A stretch of DNA of 64,000 bases from Undibacterium sp. Jales W-56 (lineage in GTDB: Bacteria > Pseudomonadota > Gammaproteobacteria > Burkholderiales > Burkholderiaceae_D): contig NZ_JAJLQW010000003.1 in NCBI RefSeq assembly GCF_025548535.1, positions 310,001 to 374,000 of the forward strand, in the 5' to 3' direction. Under the pieces are notes generated by a model that was not told where the DNA came from, made no database searches, and saw only the letters and a program-made list of their open reading frames with translations. The first letter of the stretch is position 1. Each line of letters starts with the position of its first letter. Made by a program: the position numbers and the translations under genes. This document shows positions 26,138 through 38,009 of this stretch, piece by piece.

Positions 26138-27451
26138 ATGAAGAAGCCGCCGCTGTACCGTTCCCTGTATTTTCAGGTCATTTCCGCCATCATCATTGGC
26201 GTGTTGCTGGGCCATTTTTATCCTGAATCCGGTGCCGCCATGAAGCCGATCGGCGATGGCTTCATCAAGCTCATCAAGATGATGATTGCACCGATCATTT
26301 TCTGCACCGTGGTAGTCGGCATCGCCGGCATGGAAGACATGAAAAAAGTCGGCAAGACCGGCGGCATGGCGCTGCTGTATTTTGAAGTGGTCAGCACGCT
26401 GGCCCTGATCGTCGGCCTGATCGTGGTCAATCTCTGGCAACCGGGCGCCGGCATGCATATCGATCCGAATGCGCTGAGCACCAAGGAAATTGCCAACTAC
26501 ACTGCGCCGGGCAAGATGCAGACCACCACCGATTTCCTGATGGCGATTATTCCGGGCACGCTGGTCGATGCCTTTGCCAAAGGCGAGATTTTGCAGGTGT
26601 TGCTGATCGCCGTGTTATTCGGTTTTGCCTTGCATCGCTTCGGCGGCCGCGGCACACTGGTGTTCGACGTGATTGAAAAATTCTCTCAGGTGCTGTTCGT
26701 GATCGTCGGCTACATCATGAAAGTCGCGCCTATCGGTGCCTTCGGCGCGATGGCCTATACGATAGGTAAATTTGGCATCGCCTCCCTGCTGCCGCTGGCG
26801 CAGCTGATGGCGGCCTTCTACACGACTTGCCTGATCTTTGTGTTTGTGGTCCTGGGCACGATTGCCAGGGTACACGGCTTCAGCATCTGGAAATTCGTCA
26901 AATACATTAAAGAAGAATTGCTGATCGTACTCGGCACCTCGTCGTCCGAATCGGCATTGCCAGGCATGATCGCCAAGCTGGAAAATCTCGGCGTCAAAAA
27001 ATCGGTGGTCGGCCTGGTGATTCCAACCGGATATTCATTCAACCTCGACGGCACCTCAATCTATCTGACCATGGCGGCCGTGTTTATTGCGCAAGCCACC
27101 GATACGCCGATGAGCCTGATGCAGCAAGTGACTTTGCTGGCGGTCTTGTTGCTGACCTCGAAAGGGGCGGCAGGGATCACCGGCAGCGGTTTTATCGTGC
27201 TGGCGGCGACCTTATCGGCGGTCGGCGGCATTCCGGTCGCAGGCCTGGCTTTGATCCTGGGCATCGACCGTTTCATGTCCGAAGCACGGGCCCTGACCAA
27301 TCTGGTAGGTAACGGCGTTGCGACCATCGTGGTCGGCAAATGGGGCAATGATGTGGATGAACTGAAACTGCATCAGCGCCTGAACGGCGAGAGCGAAAAC
27401 CTCGCCGAGCAATCAGAACAGAATTTACATCTGACGACAGGACTTAGTTAA
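26138..27451 (+). CDS. dctA: C4-dicarboxylate transporter DctA
   Basis: The 437-residue protein matches DctA in length and sequence: [42 protein letters not shown] (re-entrant loop HP1), [25 protein letters not shown] and [19 protein letters not shown] (HP2), and [20 protein letters not shown]. It imports succinate, fumarate and malate with protons or sodium across the inner membrane. No DctB/DctD pair is adjacent. A clean terminator follows. Confidence 0.96.
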   Translation: MKKPPLYRSLYFQVISAIIIGVLLGHFYPESGAAMKPIGDGFIKLIKMMIAPIIFCTVVVGIAGMEDMKKVGKTGGMALLYFEVVSTLALIVGLIVVNLWQPGAGMHIDPNALSTKEIANYTAPGKMQTTTDFLMAIIPGTLVDAFAKGEILQVLLIAVLFGFALHRFGGRGTLVFDVIEKFSQVLFVIVGYIMKVAPIGAFGAMAYTIGKFGIASLLPLAQLMAAFYTTCLIFVFVVLGTIARVHGFSIWKFVKYIKEELLIVLGTSSSESALPGMIAKLENLGVKKSVVGLVIPTGYSFNLDGTSIYLTMAAVFIAQATDTPMSLMQQVTLLAVLLLTSKGAAGITGSGFIVLAATLSAVGGIPVAGLALILGIDRFMSEARALTNLVGNGVATIVVGKWGNDVDELKLHQRLNGESENLAEQSEQNLHLTTGLS

Positions 27452-27497
27452 GTCCATGTATTGAGTTGATGTGTTAAGTTCCTGTTTCAGAAATACC

Positions 27498-27529
27498 AAG
27501 GGCAGATGAAATTCCATCTGCCCTTTTTT
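27498..27529 (+). terminator. Intrinsic terminator of dctA
   Basis: AAGGGCAGATG (27498-27508) pairs with CATCTGCCCTT (27515-27525) and is followed by a T-run, 47 bases after the dctA stop. Confidence 0.92.
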
Positions 27530-27565
27530 ATGCCGCAATGGTGTGCAGCGCCTCAATAGCGGGCA

Positions 27566-28807
27566 TCAGGTCGCGATCTTCGGCTTGTATAAATACCGCA
27601 AGGCCAGAGTCAGCGCTATCAGCTGGACTGTCGCCGCCATGAAAAACGGTGCGCCCAATAGCATGCTGCCGCGCGGCTGATGGCTGACCTGACCCAGCAA
27701 AGAAGTGCCAGCCAGCGTTGCGGCCACACTCATGATACTTGCCAGCGCCGTCAGCGAGCCCATCGCCACACCCTGCGAACGCGCATCCACCGCACGCGAA
27801 AACATCGCTTGCAAAGCAGGTCCGGTAGCGAAGGCCAGCACATTACACAAGATCAGGGCATACATCATCCAGCCCTGGTTCGCCAATCCATACAGGGTTA
27901 AGGCGGTCGCAGATGAAGCCAGGCCGATCAGGATCGCATTCGCATCGCCGACCCGTTTGATATAGCGGCCTAAAAATACGCCCTGCATGACCACGCTCGA
28001 TACACCGACGCAGAATAAGGAAAAACCGTTCTGCATTGGGGTCCAGCCAAAGCGCAATTCGGTCGACAAGACCCAGGTCGTCTGCAAGGTAAATTGCGCA
28101 AACATGGTGAACGCATACACCCAAACCAGGGCGCCGACGCCGCGCAAATGACCTAAGCCCGATAAGCCGGCAAAGGGATTCGCCGATGCCAAAGAAAAAT
28201 GCTTGCGGTTAGCCATCGACAAGGATTCCGGCAGAGAAAAATAACCGTAAATCACGTTCGCCATCGACACCGTCGCCGCCAGATAAAACGGGTACAGGAT
28301 ATTCGCCTCACCTAGCAGGCCACCCAGCACCGGGCCGCAAATAAATCCCAGGCCGAACATGGCACCGATTTTACCCAGCGATTTGCTGCGCTCGCTGGGT
28401 GCCGATACGTCGGCAATATACGCACTGGCAACCGAGATATTCCCTGCCGTGACGCCGCCGATCGCCCTGACCAGCAGCAACCAATAGATCGAGGTGACTG
28501 CCGTCATCATCAGGAAATTCATGCCCAGGCCAAACACGCAGACCAGCAACACCGGACGCCGGCCAAAGCGGTCGCTCAAGGCCCCGATAATCGGCGCGCA
28601 GAAAAATTGCATCACACCGTAGATCGCCACAATCGCACCGTACCAATAGGCCTGCATATCGGCCTGCGGCAGGTAAGCGCCGACCAGTCTGGGCAACACC
28701 GGGATAATCAAACCGATCCCGAGAATGTCCAGGAACACCGTGATCAGGACGAAGCGGATATTGGTAGGGAGAGTGGTTGGCGTTGCTGGGGATGATGTCG
28801 CAGTCAT
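27566..28807 (-). CDS. Tet-type major facilitator efflux transporter
   Basis: The 413 residues form about twelve membrane segments. The MFS motif A (GALSDRFGRRPVLL) after segment 2 and LDILGIGLIIPVLP in segment 1 are typical of the TCR/Tet drug:proton antiporter subfamily. The substrate cannot be assigned: many such proteins in environmental betaproteobacteria are not tetracycline pumps, and no TetR gene adjoins. It is divergent from the CNNM/CorC gene with 76 bp between the starts. Confidence 0.85.
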   Translation of the reverse strand: MTATSSPATPTTLPTNIRFVLITVFLDILGIGLIIPVLPRLVGAYLPQADMQAYWYGAIVAIYGVMQFFCAPIIGALSDRFGRRPVLLVCVFGLGMNFLMMTAVTSIYWLLLVRAIGGVTAGNISVASAYIADVSAPSERSKSLGKIGAMFGLGFICGPVLGGLLGEANILYPFYLAATVSMANVIYGYFSLPESLSMANRKHFSLASANPFAGLSGLGHLRGVGALVWVYAFTMFAQFTLQTTWVLSTELRFGWTPMQNGFSLFCVGVSSVVMQGVFLGRYIKRVGDANAILIGLASSATALTLYGLANQGWMMYALILCNVLAFATGPALQAMFSRAVDARSQGVAMGSLTALASIMSVAATLAGTSLLGQVSHQPRGSMLLGAPFFMAATVQLIALTLALRYLYKPKIAT

Positions 28808-28883
28808 GCAATCGGACTTTCAGGCAATTGGGGGAAGCTCAATAGTATATGATTCAAACAATGCATTTTGTAACGGAGTAGGT

Positions 28884-30194
28884 ATGGCTTTATTCGACCA
28901 TTTTTTAATTATCGCGCTTCTGGTCGCGATCAGCGCGTTTTTTTCCATGTCCGAAATATCGCTGGCGGCGGCGCGCAAAGTCAAGTTGCAAGTGCTGGAA
29001 GCCGAGGGCGAGGCCCGCGCGGCGCGGGTACTGGAGTTGCAAACCCAGCCCGGCCATTTTTTTACCGTGGTGCAGATTGGCCTGAATGGGGTGGCGATAC
29101 TCGGCGGTATTCTGGGAGAGCAAGCGCTGACGCCGTATTTTTCCAATGTGTTTCATTCCGTGTTTGGTTCCACCAGCTGGGTCGATACCGCGAGTTTTGT
29201 GACCTCCTTCATCTTCGTTACCTCCCTGTTCATTTTGTTTGCCGACCTGATGCCGAAAAAAATCGCGATGACCGCGCCGGAAACCGTGGCGATGACCGTG
29301 GTCGAACCGATGTTATGGTGTGTGCGCCTGTTCAAACCCCTGGTCTGGGTATTCAATGGCTTGTCGAATCTGATCTTCAAGTTATTCAATGTATCGACCA
29401 CGCGCAATGAGCAGATCACTTCGGACGAAATCTATGCGATGTTCGATGCCGGCGCCGAGGCCGGCGTCTTGCAGGAACGCGAGCATCATATGATAGGCAA
29501 TGTGTTTGAACTGGAGAGCCGCACCGTGCCGTCGGCGATGACCCAGCGCGACAGTATTGTGTATTTCAGCTTGCAGGACAGCGACATCGTGATCCGGCAA
29601 AAAATCGCCGAACATCCGCATACCAAGTTCCTGGTCTGCGACGGCCAGATCGACAATGTGGTCGGCTATGTCGAATCCAAGGATATTCTGAAACGGGTGC
29701 TGACCAATCAGGCTTTTTCCAAAGTTCAGGAACTGTCTTTGCGCACCGCGCTGGTGGTGCCGGATTCACTGACCTTATCCGATATGCTGGAGCAATTTAA
29801 AGGCACGCGGGAAGACTTTGCGGTGATCCTGAACGAATATGCGCTGGTGGTCGGCGTGATTACCTTAAACGACGTGTTGAGCACGCTGATGGGCAATCTG
29901 GTGCATCCGTTCATGGAAGACCAGATCGTCCAGCGCGATGCGAACTCCTGGCTGATTGACGGCGCCACTACCATCGAGGACGTATGCCGTGCATTGGAAA
30001 TCGATGCTTTACCGGAACAGGGTAGCTATGAGACTATTGCTGGCTTCATGATGACCATGCTCAAGAAGATCCCGAAACGCACCGATTGCGTGATGGTTGC
30101 CAATTACAAGTTCGAGGTGGTGGATATCGATCATTACCGTATCGATCAGTTGCTGGTGGTCAGAACCAATGGGGCGGATAAGCCATCGGAATAA
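28884..30194 (+). CDS. Hemolysin-family CNNM/CBS/CorC_HlyC protein
   Basis: The ATG at 28884 follows GGAGTAGG and gives 436 residues. An N-terminal CNNM (DUF21) transmembrane domain (FSMSEISLAAARKVKLQVLEAEG, ADLMPKKIAMTAPE), a CBS pair (about 205-340: VPSAMTQRDSIVYF, KFLVCDGQIDNVVGYVESKDIL, FAVILNEYALVVGVITLNDVL) and a C-terminal CorC_HlyC domain are in the usual order. The family is linked to magnesium/cobalt or polyamine efflux; the old hemolysin label does not imply cell lysis. Confidence 0.92.
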   Translation: MALFDHFLIIALLVAISAFFSMSEISLAAARKVKLQVLEAEGEARAARVLELQTQPGHFFTVVQIGLNGVAILGGILGEQALTPYFSNVFHSVFGSTSWVDTASFVTSFIFVTSLFILFADLMPKKIAMTAPETVAMTVVEPMLWCVRLFKPLVWVFNGLSNLIFKLFNVSTTRNEQITSDEIYAMFDAGAEAGVLQEREHHMIGNVFELESRTVPSAMTQRDSIVYFSLQDSDIVIRQKIAEHPHTKFLVCDGQIDNVVGYVESKDILKRVLTNQAFSKVQELSLRTALVVPDSLTLSDMLEQFKGTREDFAVILNEYALVVGVITLNDVLSTLMGNLVHPFMEDQIVQRDANSWLIDGATTIEDVCRALEIDALPEQGSYETIAGFMMTMLKKIPKRTDCVMVANYKFEVVDIDHYRIDQLLVVRTNGADKPSE

Positions 30195-30241
30195 TTCCCT
30201 CAGAATGGGGCAAGAACATCAACGCTGCCTTGTTGTTGCAT

Positions 30242-30319
30242 TACCAAAAACGAACCCGCAATGTGGATGCGCCTCCTGGCACGAAATGCCTCTGGAAGCC
30301 GCACCCAGCCTGCGGGATT
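30242..30319 (+). repeat. Dispersed REP-like palindromic element, copy 2
   Basis: The ends AACCCGCA and TGCGGGATT are inverted. The core from TGCGCCTCCTGGCACGAA to CCAGCCTGCGGG differs from copy 3 at only about four of 49 positions. It lies 47 bases past the end of the CNNM gene. Confidence 0.85.
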
Positions 30320-30412
30320 GATACTGAAGCGGCAAACGGTTTTCCGCTGTGCGTCAGTCCCTAAACCCCAATACGCTATAATCGCTCCCCGCGTTTTTCA
30401 TCAGGAAGTTTC

Positions 30413-31702
30413 ATGTCGCATGCATGTGGAGTAGATTTCGGCACCTCAAATTCAACGGTTGCCTGGCACCAGCCGGATCAGCCTGAACACACACCCGGCT
30501 TGCTGGCACTCGAGGATGAAAAACCGACGCTGCCATCGGTGGTGTTTTTCAACGCCGATGAAGATGAAGTCAGCTACGGACGGGCCGCCCTGGCAACCTA
30601 TCTGGCCGGATATGAAGGACGACTGATGCGCTCCATGAAGAGCTTGCTCGGCACCAGCCTGATGGAAGGGCAGACCGAAGTGCAAGGCCGCTCGCTGCCG
30701 TTCCGCCAATTATTGAGCCAGTTCATCAGCGAACTGAAACAGCGCGCCGAACGCTCGGCAGGACAGCATTTCGAGCGCGCCGTGATGGGTCGCCCGGTGC
30801 ATTTCATCGATGATAATCAGGTCGCCGACCGGCTCGCGCAAGACACGCTGGAAGAAATCGCACTGGCTGCGGGCTTCAAAGAAATTCAATTCCAGTATGA
30901 GCCTATCGCCGCGGCGTTTGATTACGAATCCCGTATCCGCAAAGAAGAACTGGTCTTAATCGCCGATATCGGCGGCGGCACTTCGGATTTTTCCCTGGTC
31001 AGGCTGGCACCGGAACGGGCCCACCGGACCGATCGCTATGACGACATACTGGGCAACGGCGGCGTCCATATAGGCGGTACCGATTTTGATAAATACCTGA
31101 GTCTGGCGCACATCATGCCGCTGCTCGGTCTGGGCGGACAGCTGGCCAGCAGCAGCGACGTCCCGTCGAGTTATTATTTCAACCTGGCGACCTGGCATAC
31201 CATCAACCTGACCTACACCCAAAAAGTCTGGCGCGAATTACAAGATGTGTATCGCGATATCGGCGAAACCGACATCAGGCTGCGCTTCGAGCGCCTGTTG
31301 CACCTGGTCGAGCAGCGCGACGGCCACTGGCTGGCGATCAAAGCGGAAGACGCCAAGATACAGTTATCCGACCACGCCACCATCGATCTGGTACTGGAAC
31401 GTTTGCGCGGCAAAGTGCCGCAGACGGCGTCTTGTGTGTTGACGTTGGGGCAGCCGGGTTTTCTGCAATCGATACAGCATCTGACCGAGCAGATCGGCAG
31501 CACGGTCAGCCAGGTCCTGGCTTTAGCCGACGTCAGTGCGGATGAAGTGGATACCGTGTTTTTTACGGGCGGATCGAGCGGCGTACGCGGCTTGCGCGAT
31601 CGCATCAGCGCCATCGTGCCGGATGCCAAAAAAGTCGAAGGCGATTTGTTCGGCAGTATCGGGACAGGACTCGGCCTGGATGCGTATCGCCGTTATGCCT
31701 GA
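30413..31702 (+). CDS. yegD: YegD-like Hsp70 family protein
   Basis: The 429-residue protein has the Hsp70/actin ATPase signatures (GVDFGTSNSTVAW; VMGRPVHF; YEPIAAAFDYE; LIADIGGGTSDFSLV; FFTGGSSGVRGLR) but no substrate-binding domain, as in E. coli YegD. No DnaJ or GrpE gene is adjacent. It is a putative chaperone or actin-like ATPase of unknown role in the cytoplasm. Confidence 0.9.
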   Translation: MSHACGVDFGTSNSTVAWHQPDQPEHTPGLLALEDEKPTLPSVVFFNADEDEVSYGRAALATYLAGYEGRLMRSMKSLLGTSLMEGQTEVQGRSLPFRQLLSQFISELKQRAERSAGQHFERAVMGRPVHFIDDNQVADRLAQDTLEEIALAAGFKEIQFQYEPIAAAFDYESRIRKEELVLIADIGGGTSDFSLVRLAPERAHRTDRYDDILGNGGVHIGGTDFDKYLSLAHIMPLLGLGGQLASSSDVPSSYYFNLATWHTINLTYTQKVWRELQDVYRDIGETDIRLRFERLLHLVEQRDGHWLAIKAEDAKIQLSDHATIDLVLERLRGKVPQTASCVLTLGQPGFLQSIQHLTEQIGSTVSQVLALADVSADEVDTVFFTGGSSGVRGLRDRISAIVPDAKKVEGDLFGSIGTGLGLDAYRRYA

Positions 31703-32020
31703 AAACGGTTTGTGGTATCGTTGCGCTGGTCGTTTCAGGTATACTTAAAGCAATTTATCTAAGACTGAGACAGAATAAAAAAAGCGCACGCTGCGGAGGT
31801 GCGGAGTACGGAGAAGGCAAAGAAAATTTCTGCGGTTCCGTGTACTCTGGGTCTGCAGTAATACGCTGCAGTGCAGTACGGGAATCCTGATTCGTCATCC
31901 CTGCGAAGGCAGGGATCCAGCACCTTTCCCACATTGAACGTCTTAGCCTCTCTGTGCTTATTTTTTTGCGTCAATCCTGTTATCCACGAGTCATTTCCTA
32001 ATTCTTTAAGCGGGGGAAGC
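31703..32020. other. Intergenic region with degenerate repeat material
   Basis: Between yegD and the REC-GGDEF-EAL gene. It contains the hairpin-family copy at 31894-31919 and purine-rich text of the kind often seen in decayed intergenic repeats (around 31795-31850). A forward frame is open from 31871, but the GGGGGAAGC ribosome binding site places the gene start at 32021. Confidence 0.4.
31894..31919 (+). repeat. Short hairpin repeat family, copy 1
   Basis: ATCCCTGC (31897-31904) pairs with GCAGGGAT (31909-31916) around GAAG. CGTCATCCCTGCGAAGGCAG is closely similar to the reverse complement of the hairpin at 36737-36764. Confidence 0.65.
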
Positions 32021-34249
32021 ATGTCAACGAATCCGGATGATCAGGATGATAAGCTGTTCATCCTGGAAGATCACCACGAGACCACGCCTCCCAACCTGCG
32101 GACCTGGAAAATCGCGATCGTTGACGATGATGAGGATGTTCATCACACCACCAAATTTGCCCTGCTCGATACCAAAATCCTGAATCGCCCGCTGGAATTT
32201 ATCCACACCTATTCCAAACAGCAAACCCGCGAAGTATTTGCCCACCATCATGACATTGCCGTGGTCCTGCTCGATGTCGTGATGGAGACCGAGCACGCCG
32301 GCCTGGAATTAGTCAGCTTCATCCGGGATGAATTGCAATGGCGTGACACCCGGATCATCCTGCGCACCGGGCAACCCGGATATGCGCCGGAAGAACAGGC
32401 GATCCGCGATTACGACATCAACGACTACAAAACCAAAAGCGAGCTGACGCGTAAAAAATTATTGACCACGCTGACCGCGGCCATCCGCTCCTACGACCAG
32501 ATCCGCACCATTGATGCGAGTCGTCGCGGCCTGCACCAGATCATTGCATCGAGCGCCTCTTTCACGGTAGAGCATGGGATACAGGCCTTTGCCGCGGGAG
32601 TCATTACCCAGATCGCCGCCTTATGCGGCGTGCCGCCCGAGGGCCTGCTGTGCGCGCAAGCCGATGAACCCGGTGATACGGACAATACGCCGCGCTACAG
32701 CGTGATTGCTTCCGCAGGCCATTACAGTGGATTGATGAATTGCTCTATCGATGCCATTGCCGATAAAAAAATCCGCGAATCCCTGCACTATGTACTGACC
32801 CACCGTGCTCCCCTGTTTGACGAGCACGATATGACTTTGTATTTTTCCGGACATGGCAATCGGCCATTGGCGGCCTATATCGATTTGCCGTATGCACTGT
32901 CCGAGATTGACCAGCAATTACTTGAAGTATTTTGCTCCAATCTCGGCGTCTGTCTGGACAATTTAAATCTGATCAACCAGCTCAAGGTCCATGCGTATCG
33001 CGATCAATTGCTGATGCTGCCGAACCGGCTCAAGTTCATCGAGCAAATTGATCTGGCGCTTCGGCAGGCGCAATCGAATCGCGCTCTGGTGGCCTTGATT
33101 GATATTGACGAGTTCGCTGAGATCAACGACGTGCTGGGTCATCGCTACGGCGATTTATTATTAAAAGCCGTGGCTGACCGCCTGCGGATCGACCTTGGCG
33201 GCGCGAATTTTTTAGCCCGCATCTCCGGCGATGTATTTGGTTTGCTGGGCTTGGAAAGCGTGCTGCAGCCGGACAAGCTCAAACAGGTATTTGCCGAACC
33301 CTTCATCATCGAAGATACCGCGCATGCGGTGTCGATGTCGATCGGCATGGTGGCCTTGCAAGGCTATGAAAGTGACGGTGCCGATGTCTTGAAAGACGCC
33401 AGCATTGCGCTCAAGCGCACCAAGATGCATCAACGCGGCAGCTACACCCTGTTTACCCGCGAAATGGGGGTCGAAATCCGCGAACGCGCACGTCTGATGC
33501 AGCATTTGCACAAGGCATTCGATGCCGAACGCTTATTCCTGATGTATCAGCCGCAAGTCGATCTGCATACCCGCCAGCTCACCGGACTGGAAACCTTGAT
33601 ACGCTGGCGTACCGACGAGGGTCATATGATTCCGCCCGGCGATTTTATTCCGCTGGCAGAACATTCCGGCCTGATTATCAGCCTGGGCGCCTGGGTATTG
33701 CGTACCGCTTGCTTTACCATGATGCGCTGGCAAAATGCAGGCGTAGCGCCGGGTAAAATCGGGGTGAATGTGTCGGTCATCCAGTTTCGCCAGCCCGATT
33801 TTATATCGATCGTAGAAACCGCCTTGCGTGACAGCGGTCTCAGTCCCGCCAGGCTGGAACTGGAAATCACCGAGTCGGTCACGATGGCGGGGGTCAATGT
33901 GTTCGAAGAATCGCTCGCCAAACTCAAAAAAATCGGCGTGCAAATTGCGATCGATGATTTCGGCACGGGTTTTTCTTCGCTGAGTTATCTCGATAAATTG
34001 CCGGTCGACCGCTTGAAAATTGACCGGGCTTTTGTCAATCAGATCGATACGCCGGAAGGACCGAGAATCGCCGAGCTGATCACGCAGTTAGGTAAAAAAC
34101 TGAAGCTGCAGGTGATCGCCGAAGGCATAGAAACCGAACACCATTGGGAAGTGCTGCGTAACATGGGTTGCCATGAGGGACAGGGATTCTTTATCGCGCA
34201 TCCAATGGTAGAAGAGGATGTGAAAAACTGGATCAGCCACTGGCGATAA
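32021..34249 (+). CDS. Response regulator with DUF3369, degenerate GGDEF and EAL domains
   Basis: The start at 32021 is fixed by GGGGGAAGC; 742 residues. Order: a receiver domain (WKIAIVDDDEDVH; phospho-acceptor Asp near 83 in VVLLDVVME), DUF3369 sensor (about 175-330), a GGDEF-like domain whose motif reads SGDVF near 400, and an EAL domain (about 490-740) with ETL instead of EAL near 523 but with IDDFGTGFSSLSYL, LKIDRAFV, AEGIETE and GQGFFIAHP retained. It probably hydrolyses rather than makes cyclic-di-GMP. No cognate kinase adjoins. Confidence 0.9.
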   Translation: MSTNPDDQDDKLFILEDHHETTPPNLRTWKIAIVDDDEDVHHTTKFALLDTKILNRPLEFIHTYSKQQTREVFAHHHDIAVVLLDVVMETEHAGLELVSFIRDELQWRDTRIILRTGQPGYAPEEQAIRDYDINDYKTKSELTRKKLLTTLTAAIRSYDQIRTIDASRRGLHQIIASSASFTVEHGIQAFAAGVITQIAALCGVPPEGLLCAQADEPGDTDNTPRYSVIASAGHYSGLMNCSIDAIADKKIRESLHYVLTHRAPLFDEHDMTLYFSGHGNRPLAAYIDLPYALSEIDQQLLEVFCSNLGVCLDNLNLINQLKVHAYRDQLLMLPNRLKFIEQIDLALRQAQSNRALVALIDIDEFAEINDVLGHRYGDLLLKAVADRLRIDLGGANFLARISGDVFGLLGLESVLQPDKLKQVFAEPFIIEDTAHAVSMSIGMVALQGYESDGADVLKDASIALKRTKMHQRGSYTLFTREMGVEIRERARLMQHLHKAFDAERLFLMYQPQVDLHTRQLTGLETLIRWRTDEGHMIPPGDFIPLAEHSGLIISLGAWVLRTACFTMMRWQNAGVAPGKIGVNVSVIQFRQPDFISIVETALRDSGLSPARLELEITESVTMAGVNVFEESLAKLKKIGVQIAIDDFGTGFSSLSYLDKLPVDRLKIDRAFVNQIDTPEGPRIAELITQLGKKLKLQVIAEGIETEHHWEVLRNMGCHEGQGFFIAHPMVEEDVKNWISHWR

Positions 34250-34394
34250 GCGTTTACGAATTATTTCTTTGATGGAGGTACCGCTTTATCTGCGACAGAA
34301 CAATAGCCGTGATAAAGCGCATGGCAGTGTGAAAAATTTGCCTGTGTCTTCAATTTCAATAGCAAATATTAATTGATTACATAATTTAAATTAA

Positions 34395-34428
34395 ATTGAT
34401 CTATCGTCATTCGATATCTAGAATCAAT
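34395..34428. promoter_or_regulatory. Nested dyads upstream of katG
   Basis: ATTGAT (34395-34400) is inverted at ATCAAT (34423-34428), and TATCG (34402-34406) is inverted at CGATA (34412-34416). The AT-rich region lies about 40-70 bases before the katG start. OxyR or Fur-family regulation is typical of katG, but neither consensus is clear. Confidence 0.35.
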
Positions 34429-34438
34429 AAAGTAGTAA

Positions 34439-36667
<2,229 letters not shown>

Positions 36668-36699
36668 ACGGCGCTCTGAGATCCTTAGCGATCTGTCAG

Positions 36700-36738
36700 C
36701 GCAACCCCTGCTTCGACTTACGCCATGCAGGGGTTGCG
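36700..36738 (+). terminator. Hairpin after katG
   Basis: A perfect 12-bp inverted repeat, CGCAACCCCTGC (36700-36711) with GCAGGGGTTGCG (36727-36738), lies 33 bases past the katG stop. It has no T-tract, but a second hairpin follows at once. Confidence 0.65.
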
Positions 36739-36764
36739 TCACTCCTGTCTTCGCAGGAGTGACG
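36737..36764 (-). repeat. Short hairpin repeat family, copy 2
   Basis: CGTCACTCCTG (36737-36747) pairs perfectly with CAGGAGTGACG (36754-36764). Its reverse complement reads CGTCACTCCTGCGAAGACAG, close to the copy at 31894. Confidence 0.65.
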
Positions 36765-36820
36765 AAGTGAGAACTAAGTTGAATTGATTCACCTGTTTAA
36801 TTGCCAGATTAATAGAAATT

Positions 36821-36896
36821 AAAAAACGAAACCGCAAGCCGGGTGCGCCTGCTGGCACGAAATGCCTCTGCGAGCCGCATCCAGCCTGCGGGTTTA
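36821..36896 (+). repeat. Dispersed REP-like palindromic element, copy 3
   Basis: It starts AAAAAACGAAACCGCAA, has core TGCGCCTGCTGGCACGAAAT and ends CCAGCCTGCGGGTTTA. It is nearly identical to copy 2 in its right 49 bases and directly abuts the MITE-like element at 36905. Confidence 0.85.
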
Positions 36897-36904
36897 ATGT
36901 AGGT

Positions 36905-37020
36905 AACTTCTAAAAACCCCATACTCGAGCGCATCGCGTCGTTACAAAGCCTCGCAATACCGACGTATTGCTGCGTTTTGTGCCTAGCGTTGCACCTCGA
37001 TTAAAGGGTTTTTAGAAGTT
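36905..37020. mobile_element. MITE-like element with 15-bp terminal inverted repeats
   Basis: AACTTCTAAAAACCC (36905-36919) is perfectly inverted at GGGTTTTTAGAAGTT (37006-37020). Inside is a second perfect hairpin, GCAATAC (36954-36960) with GTATTGC (36965-36971). The 116-bp element has no coding capacity, consistent with a non-autonomous miniature transposable or REP-family element. Clear target-site duplications were not seen. Confidence 0.7.
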
Positions 37021-37175
37021 CCCTGTACGTTGTGGTAAGCAACTTGGCGTTTTGCGCAAGTCCTAAATAAAACTCCATCAAAGCAGTGTGCAGTGCCGTG
37101 ATGGAGTGCTTTTCTTCTGTTACCGGTGTTTACTGGCCAGGGTAGTGATGTGGATTGCCGTCCGCTACCTCCCGC

Positions 37176-37724
37176 TTATTTTTTGTCCATCCCAGGCTGC
37201 TCAGGCTTGCCGTCGTGCCCCTTTGGGCGAGGCATGCCGCGTTCCATCTCATCACCCATGCGATGCTGCATGTGACGATGACTGTCATCGAAGGTTTTTT
37301 TCTGCTCAGCTGTCAGTACGCCGTAAAAGGTTTTCAATGCAGCCAGATGCGCTTCCGCTTTTGCCTGGCGATCTTTCATCATCCCCAACATTTTTTCCAT
37401 GCGTTCCGGCGTGCTGAGTTTGTCCATTTCCTTGGGATCTGCCCGCATTGGCTGGGCACCTGGCGGCGCTTTGACGGCTTCAATAAAAGTTTTCCAGGCG
37501 GGCTCTTGCGCTGTCGTCAGCTTCAGCTTGTCATGCAGCTCGACCTGATGCCTGAGCATGCGCTCTTGCATTTTTTCAGCCCATTTTGCATGGTCCATAT
37601 CGTCTTTATCGTGCATGGCTGGCGGCGGTGGGGCTGGCGGTGTTGATTGCGCCAACACCGCGCCGCTCATACTCAGGGAGATCGCTGTCAAAGCGAATAT
37701 CAATGGTTTGTTTATCGTGTTCAT
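37176..37724 (-). CDS. Spy/CpxP-like periplasmic protein (LTxxQ)
   Basis: The ATG at 37724 has the ribosome binding site GAGGAAAT; 182 residues. A signal peptide (LIFALTAISLSMSGAVLAQ) precedes a Met/His-rich helical protein with KLKLTTAQEPAWKTF and GVLTAEQKKTFD, the two LTxxQ motifs of the Spy/CpxP family. Family members are periplasmic chaperones or metal/stress sensors. It is divergent from a CpxRA-like two-component system, the same arrangement as cpxP-cpxRA in enterobacteria, which suggests feedback regulation. Confidence 0.87.
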   Translation of the reverse strand: MNTINKPLIFALTAISLSMSGAVLAQSTPPAPPPPAMHDKDDMDHAKWAEKMQERMLRHQVELHDKLKLTTAQEPAWKTFIEAVKAPPGAQPMRADPKEMDKLSTPERMEKMLGMMKDRQAKAEAHLAALKTFYGVLTAEQKKTFDDSHRHMQHRMGDEMERGMPRPKGHDGKPEQPGMDKK

Positions 37725-38009
37725 TATTTCCTCATGGGGTATTGGATACATGGATAGACAAATTTGTTCGTGAATTTTGTGAACTGAGTTTGTCATTACC
37801 ATAGCCACTGCGAACTTTATGTGCCTTGCACATGGGAGGTATCTTGGTCCAATGATGTAACCGGCAAGTGTCGGCGTTACACTGCTTTGTATCGCACTGT
37901 AACAAGCGGCCGGAATAAGCGACCTGCGTGTTTCGCATTGTTTCCACATGGGTTTATCATAACAAGCCGATACAAAAACCATTTTCTGCGCCAGCGTCAG
38001 ATCGTCATA

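Noticed and set aside
27566-28807. Calling the MFS protein a tetracycline resistance gene
   Set aside because: Only subfamily-level similarity is visible, with no TetR partner; drug specificity cannot be read from sequence.
28884-30194. Hemolysin toxin
   Set aside because: CNNM/CBS/CorC proteins carry a historical hemolysin name; the domains indicate ion transport.
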